Assembly (NCBI RefSeq): GCF_000090795.2
Contig: NW_003546290.1
Coordinates: forward strand, 34,097 to 98,096
DNA length: 64,000 nucleotides
From: Amphimedon queenslandica
Taxonomy: Eukaryota; Porifera; Demospongiae; Haplosclerida; Niphatidae
Direction: 5' to 3'
A model generated the notes under the pieces. The model was not told where the DNA came from. It saw nothing but the letters and a program-made list of their open reading frames with translations, and searched no databases. Positions 30,427 to 46,100 of the stretch are shown one piece after another. Positions within the stretch are counted from its first letter, which is position 1. Each line of letters opens with the position of its first letter. Position numbers and translations under genes: made by a program.

Positions 30427-33400
30427 CATCTGAAATCATTTTGTTAAATTCTATTAAGCCTGTCTTCTTTCATTACCCTCCAGTCCTACACCACTAAATG
30501 GTGCTATAAATATGCCATAAAATAATAAATAATATTAATACCATAAATATGTTGCATGATTACACACTGCATATACCTGCATACAGTGTTCCATTTCTAC
30601 AAATACACCTACATGTATACATACATGTACATGTAGACTGACCTACATAAGGACTCCTGTTCTCTTTCTCTTTTTACTCAGGAAAGTAACAACACTCTTT
30701 AATATCAAAAGACCCAATGAGCAGTCAAGCACTGGAATATAGCCAAGAGTAATAGTTCCTACACGTATGTCTTAGCTTCTTCAATCGTTACACGTTATAG
30801 CCAATCTAATATACAAAATATGGACAGAGTATTTAATTTCTGTAAATAACATACCCATCACATGACTCACCTCTAACTATGATGTGCATAAAGATTTCAA
30901 TAGCTTGCCCCATCAGTCATTTAATTAACTCTGGACAACTTCATCGCCGATTCAATTAGTTTGTTGGAAGAAGTTCATGAATGGTTGGGAAGGGACCAGC
31001 TAGTATAATGTACTTCACTATTACAATCACAAAGTATCGGTACCTGATAATATAAAACTCACTTCCATTTATGCTATAAATATGTAATGACAATGGCTAA
31101 AGTCTTGATACAACATTTTTTATAATGTAACTGGTACTTCTCCCATATCAACCTATTCAATGTACGTCATGTTTGACTCCACCCACAACCATACCCACCC
31201 GCACAAGAAAGTGATTTCACTCATAATCCACCCACCTGTCATGATCTAGTAAAACTCTGCTGTATTCCAGTAATATCATTAAATCTTGTGCAGGTTTGAC
31301 TGAGGAGACTCTCTATAGAAAGAAGAGTACATACAGTAATGTTTATTACATGTAAGTACATGTACCTCTGATCTTTGAAAACAGTAGTTTGTGCGATACC
31401 ATCACATACAAATGTAAAGATCTGACTTAATTTGCATCACTACATGTAATTCCTAATAATACAATGACAAAAAATAATTGTAATGAATTACTTTTAAAAT
31501 GCCAATATTTTTGTTTAGGAGTACACAAACAATTATATAAGCTTCTTGAATCTTGACGTGGCAAATCTGGAAATGAAACTAAAGAAGATGAGAGAACAAA
31601 ATATTTTTATGAAGATGCACATTCAGATTATGCACATAAAATGCTATTGACGCCATACATGTATCTGCAGTAGCAGCCAGTCAGCCACTTTCCTGCTATA
31701 AAAATTAGTTTGCTTCATTTGGCTTGTTATAAAAATAGGTGTGGCAGGTTATAAACCAACTGTTCTGCTTAATAAAATTTTAGCGAAAAATCAGTAAAGG
31801 TAAAAAGCATTTTACATTGCTACAGCATTTCATGACAATTTCTGATAAAATTAATGTCCATCAAAAGTAAAAGCCAATTTAAACGAAATATTTTTAATTT
31901 ATGAGTACACTATACATGCATACATGAACGTGTACATGTACCATGGGTTACGGCATGGGCTCCTGGTTACGGTTAGAACTGGGGTCAATTAAGAAACCTC
32001 AATCAAAATTACACTCCTTTTGTAAAAATAGACTCAATTAGAATTACAATTACCAGTATGCCATTTTGATATGTTTGTGCATGAAACAGAAATATGGCTT
32101 GCTTTCAAAAATGGCAGTTCAGCTGTCATAGAAGCAATAACAAATTGTCAACAGGGTTTCCCACAACTATGCTAAGTGAATGCCAAACACTATACTTCCA
32201 TTTACATGTACAAGTGTAAGTAATGTTTGAGCTGATTTTTAACTATAACTTTTCAAATTACAGTCATTTTTAAAAAAACAAGCCATTTTCGTTCTTTCTG
32301 CAAAGCAAAAAGTACAACACTAAATAATTAGCGGAATTAGAGCATTAAAAAATTTGCTAATAGTTATCATTATTATAATTATTGGAGGATGAACGTAAGT
32401 CCTTTTCAGTATGGTTACTTGTAGGATGAGATAAAAAACTCAGAGGTAACTTTCCTACATGTACAAGTAATAGGCAACCTAACCATTGAATAAAATACTT
32501 TGCCCAAGTGACAGAAGCTTCTACTCTACTAGCTATTTTAGTGATGGGGAATATATCAACTTTTATCCATACATAATTTTTAAAGATATCGTTTTGGAAT
32601 CATTATCAAAATTTTGATAAAAACTTCAACCACATTCATTTATTACATAAAATAGCTAATTTTTTAGTGCTAAAAAGAAGCAACTGACAGCTCAACATTA
32701 GCTTTAAAAAATCATACCTAAGAACATTTTAAAGGTTGAACTTTCTTGCCATGTACTACAATTATATCTTTGCCCAATCCAAAGCCCAACTCTTGTCTTA
32801 ACAAACAACAAAATGAAGGTGTGGTTATAGTATTGTTAATAACAAAGGTTTAAACTTTTGCAGACATGCCTATAAATTTAATTTTTGTGAAACAATTCTG
32901 CCATCTTATATTGTATCATCTAGATTTTCATAGATTTTAATTTCACAAATCTCAATAAAACTGCAAAAGCTATGTCCCTTGAGAGTTTCTGAATATACAG
33001 TAACCAATATTTTCATCTTAAAATACATCATCGATTGTTGAAAAATTTGTTGCAATGTTGCCAATCACTAAGCTATGACTCACTGACCATACCCACTGCA
33101 CTATTGAACTACCCAGCCCCCCCTGGGTGTTCTCAATCATGGTCATCTGGCCTGAGCTAGCTTAGCCTAGCAAGCCTGATCCACCCCACAGAGTCTCAAC
33201 TTACTTAAAGTGAGCCTAGCTCATTCAACCAAGTAATAGGATCAATTCTGAAATCCGTACCTCGAGATTAACTTCATTACCTCGTTCTTGAATGTCAAGC
33301 TTTGATGAATGCTAGCCCCACCCGTCACAGGTGTGGCTTTTGTTGTGAGAGCGTAGTAGATCTAGTCTAGATCAGATCTATGATAGTGAGAGCTAGAGCG

Positions 33401-33429
33401 AGAGAAAGTATTAAACGGTAGCTTGCAAA
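30427..33429. other. Long AT-rich spacer 5' of the sacsin-like gene
   Basis: It contains several acatgtacatgt palindromes and a decayed AT-rich inverted repeat at about 32850-33000. The last 300 bases are less AT-rich and should hold the promoter and 5' UTR of the sacsin-like gene. No exon is supported. Confidence 0.4.
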
Positions 33430-34083
33430 ATGTCACGACTTCAAGGTCAGGATTTTGGTCAAAGGATACCTCCACTCTATGAAATGATTAGAAATATATT
33501 GAGAGAATATCCCAGTGGTCAAATCTTTAAGGTCAGTGAATTCACTGAATTGACTACTAGTTGTATGCATGATTACTATCCATACTGAGACGGAATTGCC
33601 TGAGTGGAAACAGTTAAACCTTTCCTTAATCTTTAGCAAAGCGACTTAGCAAGACGACTTGCATAAATCTTGCTGACAATATAAAGAGTACCTAATCTGT
33701 GTCACAAAAATTCAAATAATGCTGGATAAAATGATATCTAATAAGTATATCCTGTTCAGTATTTTATTGACCATAATTGTTTACTATAATGTAAAGGATA
33801 TGTAGGTACATGTACTGTACATTATATATCTCAATAGTATGTAGTGAATGAGTCTATTATAAAAGGTATTATAGCAAGAGTACACAGTATTACTCTTGAT
33901 TAAGTGTATGAAATAGTAATCAGCAGATAATGTAATCAGTGTAAGAGGCTAAGAGCGCACCTGTTACACCTCACCTATGTATACAGACATAATTCACGCC
34001 CTTTTCTTTTGTTTAACTTTGACCACAATATGCTTTCACAGTAATCATTGACTGTATTACAGTTACAGGTACCAAAGTGGTTG

Positions 34084-34118
<35 letters not shown>

Positions 34119-37100
34119 TTTGTTTGCTCATGTATGTAATCATTGTTTCACCTTTTTTTGCTATTTTTCTCTTCTTGTCTAACTTTCACTTGTACCCATT
34201 CATGTACACATTTAGGAAATTATACAAAATGCTGATGATGCCCGTGCCACAGAAGTCAAGTTTTATTTAGATTGCCGTGTATTACAAACACTTTCACCAT
34301 TACTATTATCAGACTTTTCTCATGGGAATAGATCAAATCTGGAGGTACTATTAAAACAATTCACTGGACCTGCACTCCTCTCCTATAACAATGCTCCTTT
34401 CACGAAAGAAGACTGGGAGAGCATACAGAGTCTTCAGCGAAGTGGTAAAGCCAAGAATCCACACAAAATTGGAAAGTTTGGAATTGGATTTAATTCTGTG
34501 TATCATATTACTGGTAAGAAAACAAGATGATATTCATGATTTAAGGGTCACTCGTGAATAATCAATTCATTTGTATTTATAGACCTCCCAGTTATTCTCA
34601 GTGAAAATTACTGTGGATTCCTAGAGCCACAAGAATCAGTTTGGAAAGGATATTCAGGTAAAGGATATTATCTGGAGAATCTTATTGATGAATGTCCTGA
34701 AGTACTGGAACCCTTTGATGGCATTTGCGGTTTCTCTACAAATTCAATGCAGTATAATAATAATACCTTATTTAGATTTCCATTGCGTAAAAATGCATCA
34801 AAACTTTCTAGTGAAGTCTATGATATAAAAAAGCTTCACATGTTGCTTGAGCCTTTGAAAAAAGAGGCACAATATTTACTTGTTTTTCTTCGTTCTGTTT
34901 GCTCCGTTGAAGTATTCCAAATCACTGAGAGCAATGTTACTGAACCATTATTTAAAGTAAGCGTAAGTGAAGCCGATTTCATTTCACGGTTAGAACAACA
35001 ACGACAATTTGTTAGTCGAGTTGAATCAGTATTTTCAGGTGAAGAATCACACACTGTTAATCAGTTGATTTGTGATACTTCACATTTTCACATTCACATA
35101 TTCAATAATGGTAATTTCACATCTGAGCATGAGTTGTTAGTAGTGAATCAGGTGGGCAGTAAAAAAGATAAAATAATGAATCTTGCAGAGAAGCATCATG
35201 TACTTCCATGGGTAGGAGCAGCCATTGATTTGAGCACATATTGTTCAGCTGGACGAATCTTTAATGTACTGCCCCTACCTGTAAAGGACCGAGCCCCAAT
35301 GTGCATTCATGTAAATGGTACATTTGCTGTAAGTAGTAATCGTTGCTCATTGCAATGGAAGTCACAGGAAAGGAAAAGCGATGAAGAGGGAATGTGGAAT
35401 GAGTTGCTAGTGATGGAATGCCTTCCTTCTTGTTACTTAAAATTGGTTTTTGAGCTTATGATTCGGAATGTTTCTCAAATCACAGTATATAACTGTTGGC
35501 CTGACATTGAAAAATTGCGTGGTACTCCTTGGGAATCCTTATTAAAACCTTTCTACACTTCATTATTGAACAGTAACAAGGTAGTTTGTACGCAAACAAA
35601 TGAGAGCAGGATGTGGATTAGTATTAAAGAAGCTGTTTTTATCACTAATGATGTGCCTATGTCAGTTATAGATGCTATGAAGCTATGTAGCATTAAGCTA
35701 GTTGAGCTTAACAGCAGTTGTAATGAAGCGTTGGTCCAGTATTACAATGGAAAAATGAACACCATAAGTCCTGCCTTAGTACGAATGCACTTAAAACGTA
35801 ATCTGATTTCTTACGACTATGCATCAAAAGAAGCCAAAATCAAAATTCTCAAATATTGCTTACAAGATAACCAGTATAAACATTTAGTTGGGCTTCGGCT
35901 TATACCTTTAGCCAATGGATCATTTCAGCTGTTTCAAAAAAAGCCAAGTGTTGACGTTGATTATTGCTATGTTTGCACTTCTGAAAACCCCAGTGCTCTG
36001 TTACCTGGTTTAGAAAGCCAATTGATTAATGTATATGATGATGATCATGAATTGCACTCACTACTCTGCTCCATAGCAAGTAGTAGTTATACACAGCTGA
36101 CTATGCTAAATTGTCAGCAAGTAGCCAATTTAATATCATGGTGCAATACAACCGTATGGTCATATGCACAAATGGCATATTTTTGGCAGTGGCTTAAAAA
36201 CCAACACTTGGAATATTTTGAAAATAAGCTAATTGTGCCAATAACACTTCCTTCAAGTAATAGTAAAAGTATTGCTAGATTGGCTACTGAAGAAAAAATA
36301 GTTTATATTCCTTTATATACTAATATTTCTCAGCCTCTTTTAACTGCGTTGGAAAAATGCCGTATCAAATTTGCTGATGCAAATGTTTTTGATTATTTGC
36401 TTCATCCTGAGCTTGCTGCATATCTCAATAAGTTTGATTCTAATATAATACTTGATGTTATTTCTTCTAATAAGCTAGTGAACATTGAGTTTTCTGATCA
36501 TGAAGCATCTACAATGCAAGACTTTTTTTCCAATATTTTATTTGATAGCAACAGAATAGCAGCATTTTGCAAGTTGCCTCTTTTTAAAGTACTTCACGAT
36601 GAATCAATTCGATATTCAATTGATGCAATTGTAACATCTTATGCTAATGATAAAGCTATTGCTACAAATGGTGTTTATCATTTCAGAACTGATCTGCTTC
36701 CACGTATACCACGAATCATTGACACTACGTCAGATAATGCATTGAGGCTTTTGAGATGTATGACAAGCCATGTTTACTTTATGACAGAAACAGAGTATCT
36801 TTTGAATGTAGCATTTGAGCAGATAAAGAACGGGCAGTTTTCTAAAAGAAATATAGTTCCATTTATGAAAAGTGTTCTTGATAATTTCTACAGTTCAGAA
36901 TACAAACAAGCCTCTGATAAACTTGTAGCAGGTATGAAAGATTTACCATTTGTCGAGGTTTTATCTTCCACACAGCTTGAAGCCCCTTGTAATCTTTTTG
37001 ATCCTGATATTTTGATTTTAAAACAACTTTTTCTTGGTGAGTACAAGTTTCCTGCTTCTACCTTTTCATCTCATTTGGAAATTTTGAGACAGTGTGGTTT

Positions 37101-40100
37101 AAAAGTATCAGTTGACGCTAAAGAAATTTTTCAAATCATCTTATCTATTAGAGTTACTGTACGCAAGCAAAAGAAAATGGCTGCTGTTGATGAAAATAGG
37201 TATCTGAGATTGGTAGTAGTTCTGAAATATTTATCAGATAACTCTAGCCTCTTTGATACCAAACTACCGGTAAAAACACATGACACACTATTGACAATAT
37301 TGAGAAAAGAAGCCGAACATTACTGCTGGCTACCAATAGCAAGCGATCCTCCAAGCCAATATCCTTCCTGTTTAGTGTGGAAAGGATCACAATACCCTTT
37401 TCATTTTGCCTCATTTAGTGCTAATCCTCTAATAATATTGCTTTCACAGGATCTTACCACCACAGCAGAGGTAGATTTACATGTACCACATCATTTAATT
37501 GTTGGTTCAGAAGCTGTTTTTATTGAGTATTTTCCAAGTCAGCTTGAACATCATTTTCAGTGCTCCACAAAGAAACTAGTTTCTGCAGTCATCTCTCATT
37601 TCAAGCATGTAATTAAAAATAAGGATTCCATACCTAAAGATATGTTGGAGACAATTTCTATCAAAACATATGAGTTTTTACAAAATAATATTCAATATTG
37701 TAATGTGGCACAACTGTGCTCAAGTAAATGGTTATGGGTTGAAAATTTATCAGTATTCATTGATTCACACCAAGCAGCTATGGCAACTAATCCTTCATTT
37801 TTATTGAGTTTAGAACCTTTTATTTTTGTTTTATCTTCAAATTTAAGAGCATTTTCTGAACTTTTTTTAAAATGTGGTGTACCACCCAATGTAACAACTA
37901 AGCAGATTGTCTCTGCTCTTCGATCTGTTAGGGACAGGGACAGTTCTCAGCTCAAAGAAGATACAGCATGGTCAATTGTTCGAACTGTATTGGACTGGAT
38001 AGCAGATAACACTGATACAAATAGTAAAAATGATATTCTAGTAGCAGTTGAAAGTGATTTATCATATCCTCAGTTAATCCCTATTGATGATGTAGCATAC
38101 ACAGATAATGAAATGTTACGTGGCATTGCACGGACGTCAGATGAAGAGTATCATCTTATACATCCTAAAGTGTCCCACCTGTCTTCCAAACTTGGCCTTT
38201 CCCCACTTAGTGACCAGCTTGATATTACTGAAGATGTCTTTGAAGATGCTGGTCAACACGAACCACTAACAACACGACTTAGCAATATATTGAGAGAATA
38301 TAAAGATGGCTTAACTATCATAAAAGAGATGATGCAAAATGCTGATGATGCTGGAGCCACTGAAGTTAATATTTTACATGATATGCGCACTCATTCAAGC
38401 CGCAATCTAGTGTTAGAAGGAATGGCAGAGAGCCATGGGCCAGCATTGATAGTTCACAATAACAGCACATTCACCAAGGAGGACTTTGAAAACATCACTA
38501 AACTTGCTGCTGCTACCAAAGCTAACCAATCACTTAAGATTGGAAAATTTGGAGTTGGATTTTGTTCTGTGTACCACATCACTGATGTACCTTCTTTTGT
38601 TAGTGGAGATTGGCTCTATATATTTGATCCTACATTGAAACATTTAAAAGGTGTAGTGCAAAATGAAAACAGGCCTGGCAAGAAAATAAATTTTAAATCA
38701 AAATTCCTTGCCAAATCACATCAATTAGCTCCATACCAGGATTTATTTGGTTTTGACCCTTCATCAACTTACAATGGTACAATATTTAGGCTGCCTTTCA
38801 GAACACATCCCAGTCAAATTTGTCCCACAATCTACAATGATCATCTCATTCAAATGATTAAAAATGATTTAGAGTCAAATGGTTCTAAATTATTACTGTT
38901 CTTGCAAAATGTTAAGCGTATTACATTTAGCTCACAACAAGAAGGTAGCCAAGTTGTTGAGCAGCTGTCCATTGAGTGCAGTAAAGATGACATTAAAAAT
39001 GTCAAAAAGTGTATTACAAAATCTAACACTACAATTATAGAGTATTGGTTACTATCAAATCAAAAGCAACAGTTGAAATCACAGGAAGGAATTTGTAAGC
39101 CAGCAGTTGCATCTGTAGCTTGCAAGTTAGTTAAGGAACAATCTTTGTTTTTGCCTGAAGCACTTGAAGGGAATGCATTTTGTTTTTTACCATTATCAAT
39201 TCCTGATACTGGCTTACCTGTGCATGTTAATGCTAACTTTGCTGTTATGAATAACAGAAGTGGCATATGGACAGGAGTATCGTCTGCAATAGCATCAGAA
39301 GAAAGGGAATACTGGAATAAACAATTAATGACAAGTGCAATACCTCAAGCATATTGTAATTTGTTAAAAAATTTGCAAGCAATGCACTGCTCAGGAAGAC
39401 TTACTTCTTATGAGTTTCACATGCTGTGGCCACTGGCTTCAAACCTTCAGATGAGATTTTTATGGGAAAGTTTAGTATCTTCATTATATCATTTGATATC
39501 ACAAGAAAAATTATTTTTCTCATCTTCTATTTGTCAATGGTTAAATATAGCCCAGGCTTGTTTTCTTCCCTCAACATTATTTAAAGTTACATGTATTGAT
39601 TCTGTTGAAATCATTGAAGCAGTTAAAATAATGAAGTTGCCAGTAGTGCTTTTACCTTTTTCTCATACTTGCCAACTACAACAATTTGTATCTATTAATA
39701 TATTAACTGAAGACAAATTTGCAGAATTATTTTTACAACAATTAGATTCCTTTTCCAATAGCACTAAGACCAGGAATAAAATTCTTTTAATGATGCTATT
39801 AGCTATTGGTTTGGCAAGCAGCTCTAAAGAGCAAAACGTATTAAAAAGTCTACTTGAAAAGCACCCCTGTATACCTACTTCTCCTAAGGGAATTCAATTA
39901 AAAAGAGCATCAGAACTTGTTGATCCATATGAATTTCGTGACATGTTTGATCCTGAAGACGCCATGTTTCCTGAAGACACTCTCTACCAATCTGCTGTAG
40001 TAAAGGAAGGAATTTTTAGACTTGGCCTAATGTCACCTTACAATGTATGTTGGGATGTAATTATCAGTAGTGCCAAGACAGTGCAGTCATTATTTGTTAA

Positions 40101-43100
40101 AGATAAAATGAAAGCATTAACAAGAGTTGAAGTTATCATTGGTTGCATTGAAGAAAAGGCAGAACATGCTCGTCGAAAACAAGAGCAGATTGATCCAGCA
40201 CTTTCTGAGCTATGTCAAACTCACTTTCTACCTGTCCTTCCTAAACCCGAAAATTATTTTTTACCATGGAAAGGTGAAGGTCATATTTTATTGCCACCTT
40301 GTCAAGTCATATCAGTTGATAGTCACAGCTTAAGAAAAGCCAGTGTATTACTAGGATCTCAAAGAGCAATAGTTAATACAATGGTATTTGGTTTAGGAGG
40401 ATGCAATTCCATTGCTCATCGGGCATTAAAAGTAATGAATATTTCATCACAAGCTTCATTTGATGATGTACATAACCACTTTTTCACATTGATTGATGCA
40501 TTTAATGCATCAATGTTAAATGATCATGAAGCAATACAATTAATTGAAGAAATTTGTCAAAGTGTTTATGAGCATTTTGAAGCCTTCTTGAAAGAGTCAC
40601 CTGCAATGTCAAAAGTATATGAACAGCAGGATCAAGTTCATAATCAACATCAAAAAACTTTGGCCCAATATTGGAACAAACCATTCATATGGACTGGGAG
40701 AGGCTTTGTTTGTCCTTGTGATGTATCAATTAATTGGAAACAACAGGTGGGTCCATATTTATATAAACTTCCTGGCATGTTATCACAGAAAAAAAATTTA
40801 ATAAATTGTTTACAAGTAAAGGAGAGCTTTAATGTTGAAAAACTACTGGAAACATTCTCTCAAATGTATTCAGATTTTAGTTCTACACACAAACTTCCAC
40901 AAGATTACCATGAAACTGCTAAATTCATTATCCAAGAGTTAAATGCAAGAGATGTTCAGGAATTATCTCCCATGAAAGAAAAAGCTATTCTTGTTGATGC
41001 TGATTATATTCTTAGACCAGCAAGCCAATTAGTTTTCAATGATGCTGCATGGTTGCCTTCTGATAATGTTAGTAACTATGTTATATCACTTTTCAACAGA
41101 GAAGTAGCACTTGCACTTGGAGTGCAGCCAAGGAGCAGTAAATTTCTTGATGAATACACTTCTGCTGTGCAAAGCTTTAGTGGAGTACCATTTGGTCAAC
41201 GTGAAGATCTTACCCTAAGAATTAAAAATATTCTTCGAGATTATCCACTTGATGTTACTTTCCTCAAAGAGCTCCTACAAAATGCTGACGATGCCAAGGC
41301 TAGTAAAATGTATGTAATACTTGATAAGAGAGAACACAGGAAGGAGAGATTACCATCAAAGAATTGGTCAGAACTACAAGGACCTGCATTACTTGTATGG
41401 AATGATAAAGAGTTCACTGAAAAAGATTTAGAAGGAATTCAAAAACTTGGCCTTGGTTCAAAGCGTGATGATGAAGAGTCTATTGGTCAGTTTGGCATTG
41501 GTTTTAATGTGGTCTATCATGTAACAGATTGTCCTAGTTTCATAACAAGGGGAGACACACTGTGTGTGTTTGATCCACACTGTAGATATGTTCATGGAGC
41601 TGATAAACTTTGCCCTGGAAGACGGTACAATGTTGATGATAGCTTTTGGGACAATATGTCTGATCTTCATTCTTGCTTTCTTCAAGATGAGTTTCAAAAT
41701 AAACCACAAGGCTTAGATAAAGGTGTCCTTTTTCGTTTTCCTCTTCGTTGTACTATGGCACAGGTAATGAATTCAGAGTTAGTGCTTAATACTGTTAAAA
41801 CAAAACCATTGACTGCTGATATAATGGAAAATCATCTCAGATCATGGGTAAAGACAATGAAAGACGCTCTTCTTTTCCTCAATCATATAATCCAGTTTGA
41901 ATATTATGTCATTGAAAGTTCTGGTTCATTAAAATGTGAGACAAGCTATGTAGTTCATATGGAAGATGATATCCATGAGATGCGATCTAGTCTGAAGGAA
42001 CGATTTGCTACTTTTAGACATGCTAAAAAACCGTTTCTTGTTCCTTATCCTTTGACACTTGAAACGAAATTAATAAAGTCTTCTACACAAGAGCAATGGT
42101 TGATACAGCAAGGAGTTGGAGATGTACAAGATTCTGACAATAAACATTGGGAATATTTAAACAAAGCTCTACCTAAACATGGCATTGCAGCTACTTTCAA
42201 AAGAACTGAGAATTTCAATGGAAAAGTTTTCTGCTTTCTGCCACTACCAGTCTTGACTGAACTACCAGTTCATATTAATGGCCAATTTGTGCTCAATAGC
42301 AATAGACGCTCTCTTTGGATAAGTACAACAGAGGAACCTGATACCAGAACAAATTGGAATTTCAATTTAATTAAAGCAATTGCTTCTTCTTATGTACATT
42401 TTCTTGAAAGTGCTAAGCCTCACTATGTGAAAAGTGATGGCTATTGCACTCTTGCTGAATTATTAAATGCTATAAACAGTTATTATAGTCTTTTTCCTTT
42501 TTTTGATCCACCATTTACACCATATCAGAGTAGTCAGAATACTGCAATATCAAGAGTTACAAAAAAGAAAAATTGGGAAGGTATTTGTCACAAAATATTT
42601 CAGTTGATGTGGACTACAAACTTACAATTATTAGCTAGAGAACTGGAAAAGGATGAATATTCTTCGAAAGAATCTCAAATGTGGGTTGCCCAATGGCATA
42701 GCTTTAGAAGTGATACTCCTCAAAATCAAGCATATTTTGCATCTCCAGGAGCAACCAAAGAAGTGAAGCAAGTACTGAAGCAGCTAGGCATGATTCTAAC
42801 ATGTGCCCCACCTGCTCTATATTCACACTTAGATGTACTATCAGAAGAAACAAAACCAGCTATTCTATCAAGGGAGTCTGTTTATGAATATTATAGTAAA
42901 TTCCATCCTCAGATTATCTGCCAATGTCCCTGTTCAATAGATCAATCACCTTTTCAAACAATAGATTTGTTTTGTTTGTTTTTAAACTATTTACTAAGTC
43001 CTAGTTTAAAAGGGCGGGAAGTTCAATATGAGTTCCCTAGCTTTCCTGTTGGCATTCCACTTCTTCTTACAGCTGATTCACAGTTACAGATGGTTTCAAA

Positions 43101-46100
43101 TCCTCCAAAAATTTTGTGTAGCAAGTATGCACATCTCTTTAAAAAATGTTCTTCGCTTTTTTTGCATGAAACAATCATTGATGCTGTTGAAAATAAGCTA
43201 TCATCATCTTATTTTATCACAATTTTGTCTGTTCATGTGCTCGAAACAATGATGATCAGCAACTTTTCTTCATCCCTTAAAACTCTGGTAGCAGATAATT
43301 CTAACAATTCTATTATTGCTAAGGAAACATTGAAGGAATTGTGGCTGTGTTTCAAGAATGATCTAATATTTTTTCAGCACAGGCAATATATTGTTGAAAA
43401 TTGGGCAATTATTCCTTCGGTATCTGGTAAACTTTACTCTGCTAGTTCCCCAGTTTTACCTTTACTTACACCAACTGACTCCATGTATATGAGTGTATTT
43501 CATGAACTGGCTAATTTACATGTTCCACTGTTTGACTCAGCTGATTATGCAGAATGCTTAGCTAAAGACTACTGTGTTGATATTTCAAATGTTTCCATAG
43601 TCCTATCTATTCTGTTTCATCATCATACTAAAGCAAAAGTTTTATTGAATTTAAAAACTCCACGGAATACTATTAAGTGTTTATTTCAATACTTTGGTAG
43701 AATAAGCTTTATTTATGATAGTAATAGCCTTTCTTATATTCGAAACCTTCCTCTTTTTGAAACCATAAATGGAGACATGACAAGTCTTAGTAATAAAAGA
43801 GTCTTTTGTTGGCCTGCAGAAGCTTGCAAAGCTGGATATAGTAAGTGGGTGTCTTTTGAGAGTGTTGTATTCCTACCTATTAATGGAGATTGGACAAGCC
43901 TTTGTAATAATAACATTGCAATATTAGGTGGTCAATATCTTACTGAAAGGGACCTTTATATTCGTTTTATTTTTCCACTGTTTTCAAATTTGACATCAAA
44001 TGAGAGAATGGAACATCTCAGACACATTAAAGACACTTTGTTTCCTGACCTTCATCATGAAAGTCAACTTATAAAAGATAATAGAAGTGCTCCAGCAAAA
44101 AAATTTGTCGATAAATTAAAGAATCTACCTTGTCTTGAAACAATTCATGGTCACCTTCGAACAATCGAAAAATTTTCTATTCACAACTTGCCTATATTTA
44201 CAACATTTCCGCAGCATTTCTACTTTGTTCCTGAGGAATGCCAAAAAATTGATTGGCTGGAATTTTTAAAAGCCCTTGGCCTTAGAGTAACTATCACAAG
44301 AGAAGAATTTAAAACTTTCGCTAAAATTGTTTCTACTGGAAAACACAAAGATGCTTCAAAGGCATCTAGTGTACTAGTGGAGTATTTATTTTCTGACTCA
44401 GGAAAAGAATGGCATACGGACAAGCAATTTTTGTCAGAAATTGCTTGCATTGCATTTGTCAAAGTTAATACTCTTAGCAATTTTAAATGCATAAAAGAGT
44501 CATGTCAACCTCCATTGTACCTAGAAGAACAAAAGCTGGGGCTAACAATGCTTAATGAATCTGTGATATACGACAGTGTCTCATTGATCTGGACTGTAAA
44601 GCCAGTAGTGAATCTACCTGTACCATCATATATGTACACACAGTCAGGCACATCTCAACAATATGATGAACTATTGAAATATTTGGGTGTTACACTTAAA
44701 CCAGATATTAAAGATGTTTATAAAAATCTAATGAATGTGACACAAATGGCACTTGATACATTTCATGAGTATAATTTAGCGTATGATGATGATGCAAAAG
44801 GCACTAACGAAGTAAGCATTGAAACCATAATTAAACAATGTTTTGATTATTTATTTGAACATGATGCACATGAGTATCTTCAAAATCTCTGTACTGTTCC
44901 TTGTATTCCAATGTCAGATTTAGCTGTTCATCAGCCGGTGCTTGTAAAACCAATTCAAGTAGTGAGACACATACCTGATGACTGCTCCCATTTTTTCTCT
45001 TACCTTCACAAAGTACCTGAATTCTTGGTTGGATGTCAATACCTCAAACTATTAGGTATAACTGACAATATTGAAATCACTACTCTTCGGTATCTTCTTG
45101 AAACAATGCATGAGCAATTTTGCAACAGTAAACTTGACCAATATCATGCAAATACTGTCAGAGAAGCAGTCATTAAAATGCATAGCTTGCTAAAAAATGA
45201 ATTACATTCACGAGGTACCGTCCAGAATATTTCACCACTCTATTATCCTAACAGCAAAGGATTCCTAGTTGACTCAACAACCCTTGTATTTGTTGATTCC
45301 AGTCGCTATCAAACAGACAAATACAATTTTTCTGAGTTGCCTCTTTCCTTATTTCAATTGCCATCTCGAGTAACACATTCAGCAACTAAAGCTATTTTCT
45401 CCAGTGATGATTCCAGTGTGCCATGTGATATTTTATGTTTGAAACTACCAAAAAATGTTAGGCCAAATGGCCTCTCTCTTATCTGCAGGGAAGAATTGGC
45501 TGACTATAATGTATCAAGAGAAAGTAATTCACCTCTTCAGCTGCATTTTTTAAAACTAAAATCCATTGCTCCAGTTTTGGAAGAATTAATGCCCAAAATA
45601 ATAAGGCACCATTCTCTGCACATAAATGAATCAATTGCAAAAAAATTCTCAAAAACATTAGTAGAATGTTTTATTAATAATGTGAAGTTAGTAATCATTA
45701 ATAACCTGAAAAGTAAGGTTCTTATTGATAATAAACCAATCACAACTATCACAGTTAAATATTTGTTTCAAAGAAATGATGCTTGTGATGAGTATATTCT
45801 GTATGTGGATAGAAATGCAACCACAAGTTCTACAGTTTTAAAAGAAATTACACACACTCTCTGTGTTGAAATAGCACAACTGCATGATGTTGAATTGACT
45901 TCATATATAAAATTTAATGATCCTGTTTGTGAATGTCTTGCAGCTCAAGGTATTAAAGATTTAAAACCAACTTTAGAGATACTGCAGATTGAAACTCAAA
46001 AAATTCAGATGATTCTTCCCATTGAAAACAATGTTGCAACTCTTGGAGGGGAAATACAAAATGATTTTGTCATTGAACTTTTGCAAAATGACATAACCAA